Source of the DNA: Deltaproteobacteria bacterium
GTDB taxonomy: Bacteria > Desulfobacterota > Desulfobulbia > Desulfobulbales > Desulfocapsaceae
Reading direction: 5' to 3'
Length of the DNA stretch: 64,000 nucleotides
NCBI GenBank assembly: GCA_002747825.1
Contig: PDQQ01000011.1
Location: forward strand, 1-64,000
Part shown: positions 1-9,019 of the stretch, one piece after another
Position numbering within the stretch: position 1 is the stretch's first letter
How the letters are laid out: each line of letters opens with the position of its first letter
The notes under the pieces: generated by a model
What the model was told of the DNA's origin: nothing
What the model saw: the letters and a program-made list of their open reading frames with translations, nothing else
The model's database searches: none
Position numbers and translations under genes: made by a program

Positions 1-99
1 ATCTTCTTTGCGTATTTTTGCAGTAAATAGAGTTTACTCTTACGTAATGCAAAAAACTTCGAACCTGACACCGCCTGAACTGATGAAAGATCCGGGTTA
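1..99 (+). repeat. MITE-like repeat, copy A (partial, cut by window start)
   Basis: This is the right-hand end of the repeat seen whole at 37550-37775, in the same orientation, and at 16813-17038 inverted. It ends with the terminal inverted repeat TGATGAAAGATCCGGGTTA, one base different from the other copies. The left part lies outside the window. Its last bases supply the stop codon of the leftward gene at 97-684. Confidence 0.8.
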
Positions 100-684
100 G
101 AAATCCCAGTATGTCCGGTACCAGTTGTTTATCTGCCGCCTTCCCCTGTCCCCGTTTGTAAAAACAAAGACTCCAACGTCTTTGAGTCTGAATTGTACCT
201 CAATATTCGGGTTGGCAAGTTTCCCCAGTTCAAGACGCGCCGGGCCATTGAAGCAGACGTAGCCGGTTTTTTGGCCGCTGGTTTGAATATAATTTTTCCC
301 CGGTAGCTGCTCGATGCGTGCCGATCCTCTCCCGCCTGTGACGGTGAGACTGTAGCGATAGCAGTTTGGGGCCTGCCTGGCCAGATCTGGCCTGATATCC
401 CATCCCGATGGGGCCATTTCCCTGTGGCGTCTTCTGCGATGACCGGGCTTTCTGCCGTTGTATCCATCTGAGTAGTAGAATCTTTCACCCCTGTCCCAGC
501 GGTCTGCTTGAGGAACATACGGTTCTGTCTGGTACGGGTATAGCGGAAAATCCCACTGATCATATCTCTGGTGTCCATACCAGTGATTGCCGTCTCTCGT
601 TTCTCTGAAATGGTACTCTTGGCCGTTACTGGTCGCCGCTATTGTGAGTATAACGACGAAGAGTATCCGGGAAATTGTAGTCAT
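97..684 (-). CDS. Secreted protein of unknown function
   Basis: This 195-aa protein starts with a signal peptide (residues 1-21, hydrophobic core ILFVVILTIAA), so it is probably periplasmic or secreted. Residues 22-90 are rich in Tyr, Trp, Asp and Arg and include a basic run (RRRRH). Residues 105-195 look like a compact beta-rich domain with two Cys (in PNCYRY and GYVCFN) that could form a disulfide. I do not recognise the family. The TAA stop (97-99) lies exactly in the end of a MITE copy, so the native C-terminus may have been altered by the insertion. An upstream hydrophobic start and a reading frame open for 195 codons support a real gene. Confidence 0.7.
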   Translation of the reverse strand: MTTISRILFVVILTIAATSNGQEYHFRETRDGNHWYGHQRYDQWDFPLYPYQTEPYVPQADRWDRGERFYYSDGYNGRKPGHRRRRHREMAPSGWDIRPDLARQAPNCYRYSLTVTGGRGSARIEQLPGKNYIQTSGQKTGYVCFNGPARLELGKLANPNIEVQFRLKDVGVFVFTNGDRGRRQINNWYRTYWDF

Positions 685-827
685 AGTGCATCTCCTGAGT
701 CTTTAATGGACGAAAGAACTGCGGTTTTTTCCTGTTACGCTTTCAGTATACGAATTCTCTGACGTTTGACGAGAAGATGTCGATCTATATCTATAGGCAG
801 AACCCTGATGTCGGGTTGCTTCTTTCT

Positions 828-2207
828 TCAGTTTGCGGAGTCGAGAGAGCTTTGTTTTCTGACGGCCGCAGATTGTGCAGCTGCAGTGACCACCGAGCGG
901 GATTGTTTTCCCCCTTCGGTCTGTGGAGTCTTGCCTCCGAGAATAGTCTCTACCAGAAAAGGGCGGCTCAATTTGTCTTGCGGATAGGAGGGCAGCAGGA
1001 CTGCCTGTGGTGTCTCTGAGATAAAACCATTCTTCAGCAAGAGACCAAGGGTGTGATCAAGGACTTCCGGAGGGTGGGAGCCGAGGCGATTGAAGAGATC
1101 TTTTGTTGTCAGTTTTGCACCCTGAGCAAATGCCGTGAAAACGGTATCGATAATGTCAAAGGCGGCAGCCATCATCATTGCCGGAGTTCTCTGTGTTGGT
1201 ATGGTCCGGAAGCCTTTTTCATGTTGTACCGCGTAGGCAATCTGGGCTCCACCGAGGATGCAGAGCCAGCTGAGGTGTATCCAGATAAGAAACAGGGGAA
1301 GGGTGGCAAAAGAGCCATAGATGGCGTTGTACTTTGCCACGCCAATCTGCATATTGATATACAGTGACTGTATGAAGAGCCAGCAGCAGGCCGCAGCGGT
1401 TGCACCAACCAGGGCTGGCAGTGTCTTTACCCTGGTATTGGTAAAAAATATATACATCACATAAAAGGAAAGGGTGATGAAGAAAAAAGGCAGGGCCTTG
1501 AGTACGAGTGTTTGTAGCCAGCCGATGGACAGATAGGTATCGATTGCAGGAAAAAGATGCGGTTTTTTTATAAAGGTGGTAGCAGCCAGGGCCAGATTTA
1601 GCGAGAGAGGCAGAAGTATCAGCATGGTCAGGTAGTCCGCCGTCTTTCTCAGCCAGGAGCGGGCCAGATGCACTTTCCAGATGGTGTTCATCGTCGACTC
1701 AACGCTGCTGAACACAAGTAACACACTGAAAAAGATGCCAATGATACCAACCGTCCCTAAGGCTGCAAAATTCGTGCGTTCGACATAGAGAAAAACCTTG
1801 TCGATCCCCGAGCGCAGGTGTCCTGTAAGTTTTGACGCAGGCTGTTCTGTCTCTTCAGGATCGCCTGTTTGGCGATCGGGATTTCCGGGAGGAGGTGCCG
1901 CAGGTTCGAGGCTCTCGAGATAGGAATACGCCACCTTGCGCAGTTGATCGGTATCACCCAGCCCTTTGACAAGGGCTGTGCTTGTTGCCAGTAAAGGGAC
2001 CAAAGAGAGCAGGATCGCATAGGTGAGGGCACTGGCATGGGTGAGCAGGTTATTTTCCCGGGACTGAACAAGAATCATATAGAGAAGGCGGGCCGCATAA
2101 CGAAAAGGGGCGAAGAGCCTCTTTCCCTTTTCTGGGGAGGTATCCATCCAGCTCTTTATTGAAACAACCATTTTTTCAAGAGAGATGCCTGTTTGTAACT
2201 GTGCCAT
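828..2207 (-). CDS. YihY/BrkB family inner-membrane protein
   Basis: This 459-aa protein carries the YihY (formerly misnamed RNase BN) membrane domain at about residues 40-320. The segment HASALTYAILLSLVPLLA near residue 60 is typical of the family, followed by about five more membrane segments. An insertion rich in Pro and Asp (about residues 100-130) separates the first two segments. The C-terminal 110 residues (from about 345) are soluble and resemble a winged-helix-like region (DLFNRLGSHPPEVLDHTLGLLLKNGFI), an extension found in some members. Its biochemical role is not established; RNase activity was assigned to another protein. It stands alone, transcribed leftward. Confidence 0.85.
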   Translation of the reverse strand: MAQLQTGISLEKMVVSIKSWMDTSPEKGKRLFAPFRYAARLLYMILVQSRENNLLTHASALTYAILLSLVPLLATSTALVKGLGDTDQLRKVAYSYLESLEPAAPPPGNPDRQTGDPEETEQPASKLTGHLRSGIDKVFLYVERTNFAALGTVGIIGIFFSVLLVFSSVESTMNTIWKVHLARSWLRKTADYLTMLILLPLSLNLALAATTFIKKPHLFPAIDTYLSIGWLQTLVLKALPFFFITLSFYVMYIFFTNTRVKTLPALVGATAAACCWLFIQSLYINMQIGVAKYNAIYGSFATLPLFLIWIHLSWLCILGGAQIAYAVQHEKGFRTIPTQRTPAMMMAAAFDIIDTVFTAFAQGAKLTTKDLFNRLGSHPPEVLDHTLGLLLKNGFISETPQAVLLPSYPQDKLSRPFLVETILGGKTPQTEGGKQSRSVVTAAAQSAAVRKQSSLDSAN

Positions 2208-2347
2208 CGTTTTCTGAGAGCTGAGATATTGGAAGGAAAATCTCGGGGTAACGCTACTTGACTACAGATATTCTAACAAAGAGAACGACCAGAGAATGAT
2301 CGCATATCGTACAACAAAATGTCAACTGAAATTGCAAGGTCCACCGC

Positions 2348-4045
2348 TTATTCGAGGTATCCCTGCTCTTCCAGATAGAGGAGAATCTCCTGGGCTGCTT
2401 CCATCGGAGTAATGTCTGTTGTATCTATCTTCAGTTCAGGTTGTGCAGGTGGAATGTATGGGTCGGTAATGCCTGTTACCCCTTTTATTTTTCCGGCTCT
2501 TGCTTTTGCGTACAGGCCCTTTCGATCTCGTTGTTCGCATATCTCAAGGGGGGTTGCAACGTGTACTTCGATATATCCGCCGTAACGGGATATCAACTCT
2601 CTGTTTGTTTGTCTGGACTCCTCATAGGGGGCAATAGGTGCGCAGAGGGCAATCCCTCCATTTTTGGTGATCTCACTGGCAACAAAGCCGATACGTGTAA
2701 TGTTCAGGTTGCGATGAGCCTTTGTAAATGTCAGTTCTGATGAGAGATTACGACGTACAATATCTCCATCCAGCAAGGTAACAGGGCGATTGTTCATCTC
2801 CATAAATTTTACCAGCAGTACTTTGGCAATTGTCGATTTTCCTGAGCCTGACAATCCTGTGAGAAAAATGGTGAATCCCTGCTTGGAGCGCGGAGGAAAA
2901 GATTTCCGCAGTTCCTTTACTATTTCGGGATAGGAAAACCATTCCGGAATATGTTCTCCTTTTACGAGCTTTTTTTTCAGCTGGGAAGAGTTTATTGTGG
3001 ATATCTCTCTGTCGTTGTTGTCACTGAGGATGATGTAGGTCTTTTTTGACTGATGGTAGCCCATTTCCTGCTGGGGAACCATCTCAATCCCTGTCTCTTT
3101 TGCGAAGTTGGCAACCAGTTCCTGCGCTTTTCCTCTGGGATAGAAAAGTTGTCGATGAGCATCCCTTGCAAACGGGTCGGCATGATCAGCCGCCACCATA
3201 AAATGACTGCAGCCGAAATTTTTTCTGGTAAGAGCATGCCACAAGGCTTCTACTGGCCCTGCCTTTCGACTTGCAAAGGGTGTTATTGCCAGCTTGATCA
3301 TGTTGGCAGGAAATTGTTTCGTAAAGATCTGGTAGCAGCGTATCTGGCTGTAATAGTCCAGGGTTTCTTGATGCTGCAGATCAGCGACAGGATGAAGAAA
3401 CAAGGCTGCGCCAGCCTGTCGTGCCGCGTTCATAGCCATTTCTCTGTGCGCACAATGCAGGTACTCATCGGTATGGAATCCCAGAACACGCCGCCAGCCA
3501 TTGATGGTAAAGGCTCGAGCCGTTTCTGAAGGGCTCAGCCGAAGTTCGCGGAAATCATAATGGATGGGAAGACTCAATCCTTCAAGGCTTCCACCAATAT
3601 ACCAGCTTCCATTATGCTCATACAACTGTCGTACTCCGGGGTGTTTTAGAGGATCAGTGGTCTCATACACCAGTTGCGCTTCTTTCTGTTTGTCTGGTTT
3701 CCAGATGTCTGTAACGGTGAGGATGGCAAGAAGAAACCCTTCCTGATCGTTGAGTGCGATCCGCTCTCCCACCCGGATTGATGCGGCAAACGTCTCATCA
3801 ACATCAAGGGTAATTGGTATCGGCCAGATTTCTCCATTTGGCAGCCGCATGGTGGAAATGACAGTCTGATATTCTTCTTGGGTAAGATATCCACAGAGAG
3901 GATAGAAACCTCTATTGAGTAGAAGTTCCAGGTCGCAGAGCTGCCTTGGCAAGAGGGCAAGAGATGTAAGGTCGAGGGCCTCCTGTCGCAGGGATTCTAT
4001 ACGTCTGAAGTGGACAAGCAGGCTTTCAGAATGTTGGTTGTACAT
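2348..4045 (-). CDS. Bifunctional ATP sulfurylase-like / APS kinase fusion
   Basis: This 565-aa protein fuses an N-terminal ATP sulfurylase-like domain (about 1-375) to a C-terminal APS kinase (about 385-565). The kinase looks complete: P-loop GLSGSGKST, the LDGD motif, the RNxNITR and APIAPYEESR segments and the KGLYAKARAGKIKG loop. It should phosphorylate APS to PAPS. The sulfurylase part keeps the fold (RCYQIF, AGPVEALWHALTRKNFGCSHF). However, the usual QxRNPxHRAH motif reads HTDEYLHCAH, and GRDHAG reads AADHAD. Residues that bind sulfate and ATP in the family are therefore changed, and the domain may be weak, inactive or altered in specificity. A dissimilatory Sat would normally be separate. 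The role is probably PAPS supply; that is inference. Confidence 0.85.
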   Translation of the reverse strand: MYNQHSESLLVHFRRIESLRQEALDLTSLALLPRQLCDLELLLNRGFYPLCGYLTQEEYQTVISTMRLPNGEIWPIPITLDVDETFAASIRVGERIALNDQEGFLLAILTVTDIWKPDKQKEAQLVYETTDPLKHPGVRQLYEHNGSWYIGGSLEGLSLPIHYDFRELRLSPSETARAFTINGWRRVLGFHTDEYLHCAHREMAMNAARQAGAALFLHPVADLQHQETLDYYSQIRCYQIFTKQFPANMIKLAITPFASRKAGPVEALWHALTRKNFGCSHFMVAADHADPFARDAHRQLFYPRGKAQELVANFAKETGIEMVPQQEMGYHQSKKTYIILSDNNDREISTINSSQLKKKLVKGEHIPEWFSYPEIVKELRKSFPPRSKQGFTIFLTGLSGSGKSTIAKVLLVKFMEMNNRPVTLLDGDIVRRNLSSELTFTKAHRNLNITRIGFVASEITKNGGIALCAPIAPYEESRQTNRELISRYGGYIEVHVATPLEICEQRDRKGLYAKARAGKIKGVTGITDPYIPPAQPELKIDTTDITPMEAAQEILLYLEEQGYLE

Positions 4046-4154
4046 ATGATGTTTTACAATGTATATGAGATGATGAAGAAGTCATACAAAACAAAAAGCA
4101 CTAAAGCCGCTTTTAGCATCACAAATATATTTGGGACTTAGGAAGCAAACGATC

Positions 4155-4860
4155 TCATAAGAGTCTTTCTCTCAATAAATGTGACAATACTTTATACAGA
4201 TTTTCATTGCGAAGATTAAAGCGAAATTCAGTCTCTTTTAAATGAAGAAGGAATGTTTCTTTGGGGATCCCATTGAACTTCACAAGTCTTCGTTTAACAG
4301 AGCTCCAGAAAGACTCTATACCGTTATATGACGATTGCCATTTGCAAATTCGTTATTGCCATGATCGACTCTAAAATGCTTTGCATAGCCAACATCGACA
4401 AGTTCGTTATATCCACGCCAGCCGTCAGTATGCACTACACTGTCGATTGATATATGAAACTCTTATCACCTTGATAAGAGATGCTTTTAAGGCGTCAGGG
4501 ACAATTTCAGTATATACTTTATCGTCTCGCTTGAAGATGCCAAAAACAATAGTTGTACTTCCAGCTCTTTGAGCTCTTTTTCCTCTAATCTGTCGAGGAC
4601 CGAAGTACGATTCGTCGAGTTCGATAACTCCTTTAAAAAGCAGTTTTTTTACATTCCTGGACAATGCGCTTATGCAATTTCAGGAAAATTATGTTACTGC
4701 TTCTGACACTGATCCCTGTTAAGATGCAGTGTCAGAAGCAGTAAGATCTTGAGCAAAATACTTGAGAATTTCTCGGAATTTTCGCTCTGATATTTTGCTG
4801 CACTTTTGGTAACGATTTTTAAGACATCTTAGAAGTTTAATACATTTTTTGTGTTTTTTG
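4155..4860 (-). pseudogene. Degenerate IS1595-family transposase
   Basis: Pieces of an ISXO2-like transposase lie in order in different frames of the minus strand. The N-terminal part includes KISERKFREILKYFAQDLTAS (near 4740-4810). It is followed after a frameshift by LTGISVRSSNIIFLKL (about 4675-4722). The catalytic part is GVIELDESYFGPRQIRGKR (about 4570-4630). Next comes SVVHTDGWRGYN (about 4405-4445) in another frame, and last a C-terminal NGIESFWSSVKRRLVKFNG ending at TGA 4155-4157. At least three frame breaks make it inactive. The DDE-type residues D, D and the late E remain recognisable across frames. Confidence 0.85.
4694..4744. repeat. Perfect 18-bp inverted repeat inside the IS remnant
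   Basis: TTACTGCTTCTGACACTG (4694-4711) is followed after 15 bases by its exact reverse complement (4727-4744). It overlaps the first frame break of the transposase remnant. Both arms still fit the transposase reading, encoding TASDTA and SVRSSN. The symmetry may therefore be inherited from the element and not a later duplication. Confidence 0.8.
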
Positions 4861-5084
4861 CTTCCTAAGCCCCAAAACGAATAACACGATTTGCCTGTTT
4901 GCAGGAGCCGTTCTTGCCTGAAAAAGCAACTGATCATTGACTCGCTCCACATCGTGATTTGGCGCGAACGCCGCTGGGCTCATCTTTGTAACATCCGGTT
5001 TTGACCGGTTCACAATGGTAAGGCCACCCGCTTTAAGGGGCCATACTTACTGCTGAAGCTGCGAACATTGAGCCGGCGCTCGAG

Positions 5085-7457
5085 TTATCGAAAAACATCT
5101 TTGGCAATATCTGTTCCCTCTTTTGCGTCTTTCACGTAGTACGTTGCGCCAATCTCTTTGGCATACCCTGGGGTTAAGACGGCACCGCCAACCATGATCT
5201 TGCAGTTTGGCCGTTTTTGCTTGAGAAGCGTTATTGTCTCTTCCATACTCTTTAGGGTGGTTGTCATCAGGGCGCTTAATCCGACGAGGTTGCAGTCGTG
5301 CTGTTCAACGGCGGCGAGGATTTTCTCTGGCGCAACGTCACGGCCGAGGTCAATGACCGTGTAGCCATAATTTTCCAGCAGCACCTTTGCAATATTTTTG
5401 CCAATATCATGGATGTCGCCTTTGACCGTTGCGATAACGATCTTGCCCTTTGATACCGGCTGGACGTCGGAGGCGCTGATTGTATCGCGTATAACGGAAA
5501 AGGCCTCCTGGGCCGCGGCTGCCGATTGCAGGAGCTGGGGGAGAAAGATTTTGCCTGTCTCGAAGTTTGTACCCACCGAGTCAAGGGCGGGGATCAACTT
5601 TGCGTTCACGATGGCCATTGGCTCAAGATGTTCAAGCAGTCCTTTGGTGATCTCGGCGGCCTCTGCCTTCAGGCCTCTTGCAATGGCCTCGCAGATATCC
5701 ATAGCCTGGCCGCTGGTTTTTGTCTCTGTTGTCGCTGACGGGGCAGCACTTTGCCCGGCGTATGTCTGGATATAGTGATCGGCGTTTTTGTCAATATTGG
5801 CAAGGAGCCGGTAGGCGCGAACGGCGCCGGTCATCTCGGCCGTATTTGGATTGATAATCGCCAGATCGAGCCCGGAGAGAAGGGCCATGGCCAGAAAGTT
5901 ATGATTGATCAACCCGCGGTTGGGCAGACCAAAGGATATGTTGGAGACTCCAAGAACAGTGCGGACGCCGAGTCTTTCTTTGACCATTTTCACCGCAGTC
6001 AGGGTGTCCATGGCTGCGGCCTGCTCGGCGGATGCGGTCAGCGTCAGGCAGTCAATGATAATATCTCGACGGGGGATACCTATGTCCAGGGCCCTGTTAC
6101 AGATCTTTTCTGCGATTGCAAAACGCTTCTCCACCGTTTTTGGGATACCCTCTTCATCGAGTGTCAGGCCGACAACGGCTGCGCCATATTTTTTGACCAG
6201 CGGTAGAATATGCTGCAGGGATTCTTCTTCACCGTTTACAGAATTGACGATTGCCTTGCCGTTATAGAGCCGCAGGGCCTCGGCCAGCACCTCTACACTG
6301 TTCGAGTCGAGTTGCAAGGGGACGTCGCAGACCTCCTGAATTCCAGAGATGACGGAGGCCATCGTCTGCCGTTCGTCAATACCGGGCATGCCGACATTGA
6401 CATCGAGAATGTCGGCTCCTCCATCCAGCTGGGTCATCGCCTGGTTGATGATATAGCTCATGTTCTGGTCTTTGAGCGCCTGCTGAAATTTTTTCTTGCC
6501 GGTTGGGTTGATCCGCTCACCAATGATGCGTGGTTGATCGTAGGTAACCACCTGGGTTGCAGAACAGACTGCAGGTGCGATAACCTGCTCGGGCCTCTGC
6601 GGTGTTCTGTTTTTACAACGACGGGCAAGTTCAGCAATATATTTCGGGCCGGTGCCGCAACAGCCACCGATGACTGATGCCCCCTGATCAATCAACAGTT
6701 CTATTTGTTCGGCAAAACTGTACTCATCAACGTTGTAGGTATTGGTCACCGGATCCGGGAGTCCGGCATTGGGCTTGACAATCAGCGGCAGATTGGTCCA
6801 GCGCGCAAGCTCTGCAAGGATCGGCGCAAGCTGGTCAGGACCAAGCGAACAGTTGAGGCCAATCGCCGCAACCCCAAGCCCACCGATGGTCAGTGCCATG
6901 ATTGCGGGGCTGGTGCCGGTGAATGTCCTGCCATTTTCCTCAAAGGTCATCGTGCAGAGAACCGGTAGATCGCTGTGTTCCCTGGCGGCAAGGACAGCGG
7001 CCTTTATCTCCCGCAGATCGGTCATGGTTTCAATGACAATCAAATCTGCACCATCTCGTCCGGCAACGACGATCTCGCGAAAGATATCATATGCCTCTTC
7101 AAAGGGAAGGTTGCCCATTGGTTCGAGCAGCTGACCGATTGGACCGATATCAAGTGCCACCAGCCCTTCGCTTCCAGAACACGCCTTGCGGGCGTTGGCG
7201 ATCGATGCCCGGACAACCTCCTGTGTCGAGTACGGGCTTTCCGCGAGTTTATAACGATTTGCGCCAAAGGTATTACTGTAGACGATATCTGACCCGGCCT
7301 CTATGTAGGAACGGTGGATCCGCACAACTTCATCGGCATGATCTATCGACCAGAGTTCCGGAGTCTCACCGGGTTGCAGTCCCGCCTGCTGGAGCAGGGT
7401 GCCAAAGGCGCCATCAAGTATGATAATTTTTTTTCGCAGTAATGTTTCAAGAGTCAC
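5085..7457 (-). CDS. metH: Cobalamin-dependent methionine synthase, core module without reactivation domain
   Basis: This 790-aa protein contains three of the four MetH modules in order. The homocysteine-binding domain spans about 1-290; zinc ligands are expected in GLNCSLGP and GGCCGTGP. The pterin/methyl-THF domain spans about 310-570 and starts at RIIGERINPTGKKKF. The cobalamin cap and binding domain spans about 600-790, with the B12 motif GDIHDIGKNI giving the axial histidine. It transfers methyl from methyl-THF to homocysteine. The SAM-binding reactivation domain is missing here but is encoded by the gene just upstream (7447-8151), which overlaps this start by 11 bases. Order metF, reactivation domain, metH suggests one operon. 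Confidence 0.93.
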   Translation of the reverse strand: MTLETLLRKKIIILDGAFGTLLQQAGLQPGETPELWSIDHADEVVRIHRSYIEAGSDIVYSNTFGANRYKLAESPYSTQEVVRASIANARKACSGSEGLVALDIGPIGQLLEPMGNLPFEEAYDIFREIVVAGRDGADLIVIETMTDLREIKAAVLAAREHSDLPVLCTMTFEENGRTFTGTSPAIMALTIGGLGVAAIGLNCSLGPDQLAPILAELARWTNLPLIVKPNAGLPDPVTNTYNVDEYSFAEQIELLIDQGASVIGGCCGTGPKYIAELARRCKNRTPQRPEQVIAPAVCSATQVVTYDQPRIIGERINPTGKKKFQQALKDQNMSYIINQAMTQLDGGADILDVNVGMPGIDERQTMASVISGIQEVCDVPLQLDSNSVEVLAEALRLYNGKAIVNSVNGEEESLQHILPLVKKYGAAVVGLTLDEEGIPKTVEKRFAIAEKICNRALDIGIPRRDIIIDCLTLTASAEQAAAMDTLTAVKMVKERLGVRTVLGVSNISFGLPNRGLINHNFLAMALLSGLDLAIINPNTAEMTGAVRAYRLLANIDKNADHYIQTYAGQSAAPSATTETKTSGQAMDICEAIARGLKAEAAEITKGLLEHLEPMAIVNAKLIPALDSVGTNFETGKIFLPQLLQSAAAAQEAFSVIRDTISASDVQPVSKGKIVIATVKGDIHDIGKNIAKVLLENYGYTVIDLGRDVAPEKILAAVEQHDCNLVGLSALMTTTLKSMEETITLLKQKRPNCKIMVGGAVLTPGYAKEIGATYYVKDAKEGTDIAKDVFR

Positions 7458-8151
7458 AACGGCTTCCTCTCAGACGGAACATACATGTCTCGTGCAGGTT
7501 ACATTCACGACAGCTGCGCCGCTTTCGGGAAAAGGGTTTTTCCGATAAACCGATGATTGCGGATACCGATTTCTCGGGGACCATAATACTGTTTGTTGTC
7601 ACCGTCAGCCCTATTTTTTTGGGGGCATCGAGAATATTGAGGAATTCTTTCTGGATGGATATCGGCAGGTCTCCATAGCCGGGGCTGTATCTGCTCGTCT
7701 GATAGAGGAGCGGTAACCTGTTTTTGATCTCTTCTGCAACGGCATCACACACCTGTTCGATGGCTGTGTTTGCGGCGCTGTTGGCGATCGCAGCCTCTGC
7801 CATGTCGAAGAACTGTAGTTTTTTTAAAAAACGATCGGTATCGGCGGCAAGTGTTGCTGCCATAAGGACTGCCCGTTTGCAGCCTTTGAGATGCCTGTAA
7901 ATGTCGTTTCCGGGAAGAAAGAGCTTGCCATCTTCGAGCTGGACTCCTCCGCTGACCGGAGTGATCCGGAATAAACGGTAGATATGGCGAGGCCGTATAA
8001 CGCGAAGAAGTTTTTTTTCCACTTTCTTGACAAGGCTCGCCGTTGCTGTATCGGGCTGACTGGAGCCGTAGCCAAGATAGCGATAGATCTCGCGATGATT
8101 GATTGAGGATAATTCGAGCACGTTAGACCAAGCTGGTTTTCCGTTATACAA
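7447..8151 (-). CDS. Free-standing MetH reactivation (SAM-binding) domain protein
   Basis: This 234-aa protein resembles the C-terminal activation domain of MetH. The hallmark is RYSPGYGDLPISIQKEF (about residues 150-166), where the RxxxGY motif binds S-adenosylmethionine for reductive methylation of inactive cob(II)alamin. A Cys-rich tail (CRECNLHETCMF, near 215-226) could bind a metal or cluster and is not part of the Escherichia coli domain. It lies 7 bases downstream of metF and overlaps metH by 11 bases, which supports a role in repairing the truncated MetH encoded next. The split-gene arrangement is known from other bacteria. Confidence 0.88.
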   Translation of the reverse strand: MYNGKPAWSNVLELSSINHREIYRYLGYGSSQPDTATASLVKKVEKKLLRVIRPRHIYRLFRITPVSGGVQLEDGKLFLPGNDIYRHLKGCKRAVLMAATLAADTDRFLKKLQFFDMAEAAIANSAANTAIEQVCDAVAEEIKNRLPLLYQTSRYSPGYGDLPISIQKEFLNILDAPKKIGLTVTTNSIMVPEKSVSAIIGLSEKPFSRKRRSCRECNLHETCMFRLRGSRCDS

Positions 8152-8158
8152 ACCTGTA

Positions 8159-9019
8159 TCAGGCTATAATGTTTTTGATGCTCCCGGCAATTTTTCTGGC
8201 GATATAGGGATTATTCATCGTGTAGAGATGAATCCCATCAACCCCGTTGGCGACAAGGTCAATGATCTGGTTCACAGCATAGGCAATGCCGGCATCGCGC
8301 AGGGCCTCGTTGTTATATTCAAAACGTTTCATGGTCTTGGAAAATTTTGCCGGTAGACTTACCCCGCATAGAGAGACCATTCTTTCAATTTGCTTCTTAT
8401 TGACAACCGGCATAATTCCGGCCTGGATGGGGACAGTGATGCCGGCAATTCTTGTCTTTTCTATAAAGGAGTAGAAGAGGTTGTTGTCAAAGAAGAGTTG
8501 TGAAATCAGATGATCAACTCCCGCATCCACCTTTTGCTTGAGAAAATGAATGTCATTGATGGCATTTTCAGATTCCAGATGGCCCTCCGGATAGCAGGCG
8601 CCGCTGATTGAAAAATCGCCTTTTTCCTTGATATATTCAACCAGTTCACTTGCATAATGAAAATCACCTTGTCTTTGAATATCCGGGTTAATATCACCAC
8701 GGAGGGCAAGGATATTGGTGATTTTTTCCTTTTTCAAGGATTCCAGAACAGTATCCACATCCTTCTTGCTGGAGTTTATACAGGTGAGATGCGCAAGAGA
8801 GTTGATATTGTATCTTTTTTTTATAAAAGACGCGATTTCGCAGGTGGTGTTATCGGCCGCATTGCCTCCGGCACCGTAGGTTACGCTGATGAAATCCGGC
8901 TGTAAATCGCTGAGTTCGGCCAGGGTATCATAGATCGTTGTAATCGAGCTGTTTTTTTTCGGCGGAAAGACCTCAAAAGAAAAAACCTTTTTGTGCGTAA
9001 ATAATTCTTTGATTGTCAT
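8159..9019 (-). CDS. metF: 5,10-methylenetetrahydrofolate reductase
   Basis: This 286-aa TIM-barrel flavoprotein reduces methylene-THF to methyl-THF, the methyl donor for MetH. Family signatures are VFSFEVFPPKK near the N-terminus, DFISVTYGAGG (about 45-55), LALRGDIN, GACYPEGH and a QLFFDN motif. The ATG at 9019 was chosen over one 72 bases upstream because family members begin close to the ELFTHKKVFSFE segment. It is first in the methionine operon. The 268 bases upstream, to the next gene, show no riboswitch that I can recognise. Confidence 0.95.
   Translation of the reverse strand: MTIKELFTHKKVFSFEVFPPKKNSSITTIYDTLAELSDLQPDFISVTYGAGGNAADNTTCEIASFIKKRYNINSLAHLTCINSSKKDVDTVLESLKKEKITNILALRGDINPDIQRQGDFHYASELVEYIKEKGDFSISGACYPEGHLESENAINDIHFLKQKVDAGVDHLISQLFFDNNLFYSFIEKTRIAGITVPIQAGIMPVVNKKQIERMVSLCGVSLPAKFSKTMKRFEYNNEALRDAGIAYAVNQIIDLVANGVDGIHLYTMNNPYIARKIAGSIKNIIA

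Larger units (their letters stand above)
4130..4876 (-). mobile_element. IS1595-family (ISXO2-like) insertion sequence remnant
   Basis: Inverted ends of about 20 bp bound the element. The left end reads TTTGGGACTTAGGAAGCAAA (4130-4149). The reverse complement of the right end (down to 4876) reads TTTGGGGCTTAGGAAGCAAA. It encloses a broken leftward transposase. The element is shorter than typical IS1595 members (around 1 kb), suggesting internal loss. I could not find a clear 8-bp target duplication. Confidence 0.85.

Noticed and set aside
129..578. Open frame of 149 codons on the minus strand inside the secreted-protein gene
   Set aside because: It overlaps the better gene in another phase, has no domain and no ribosome-binding site.
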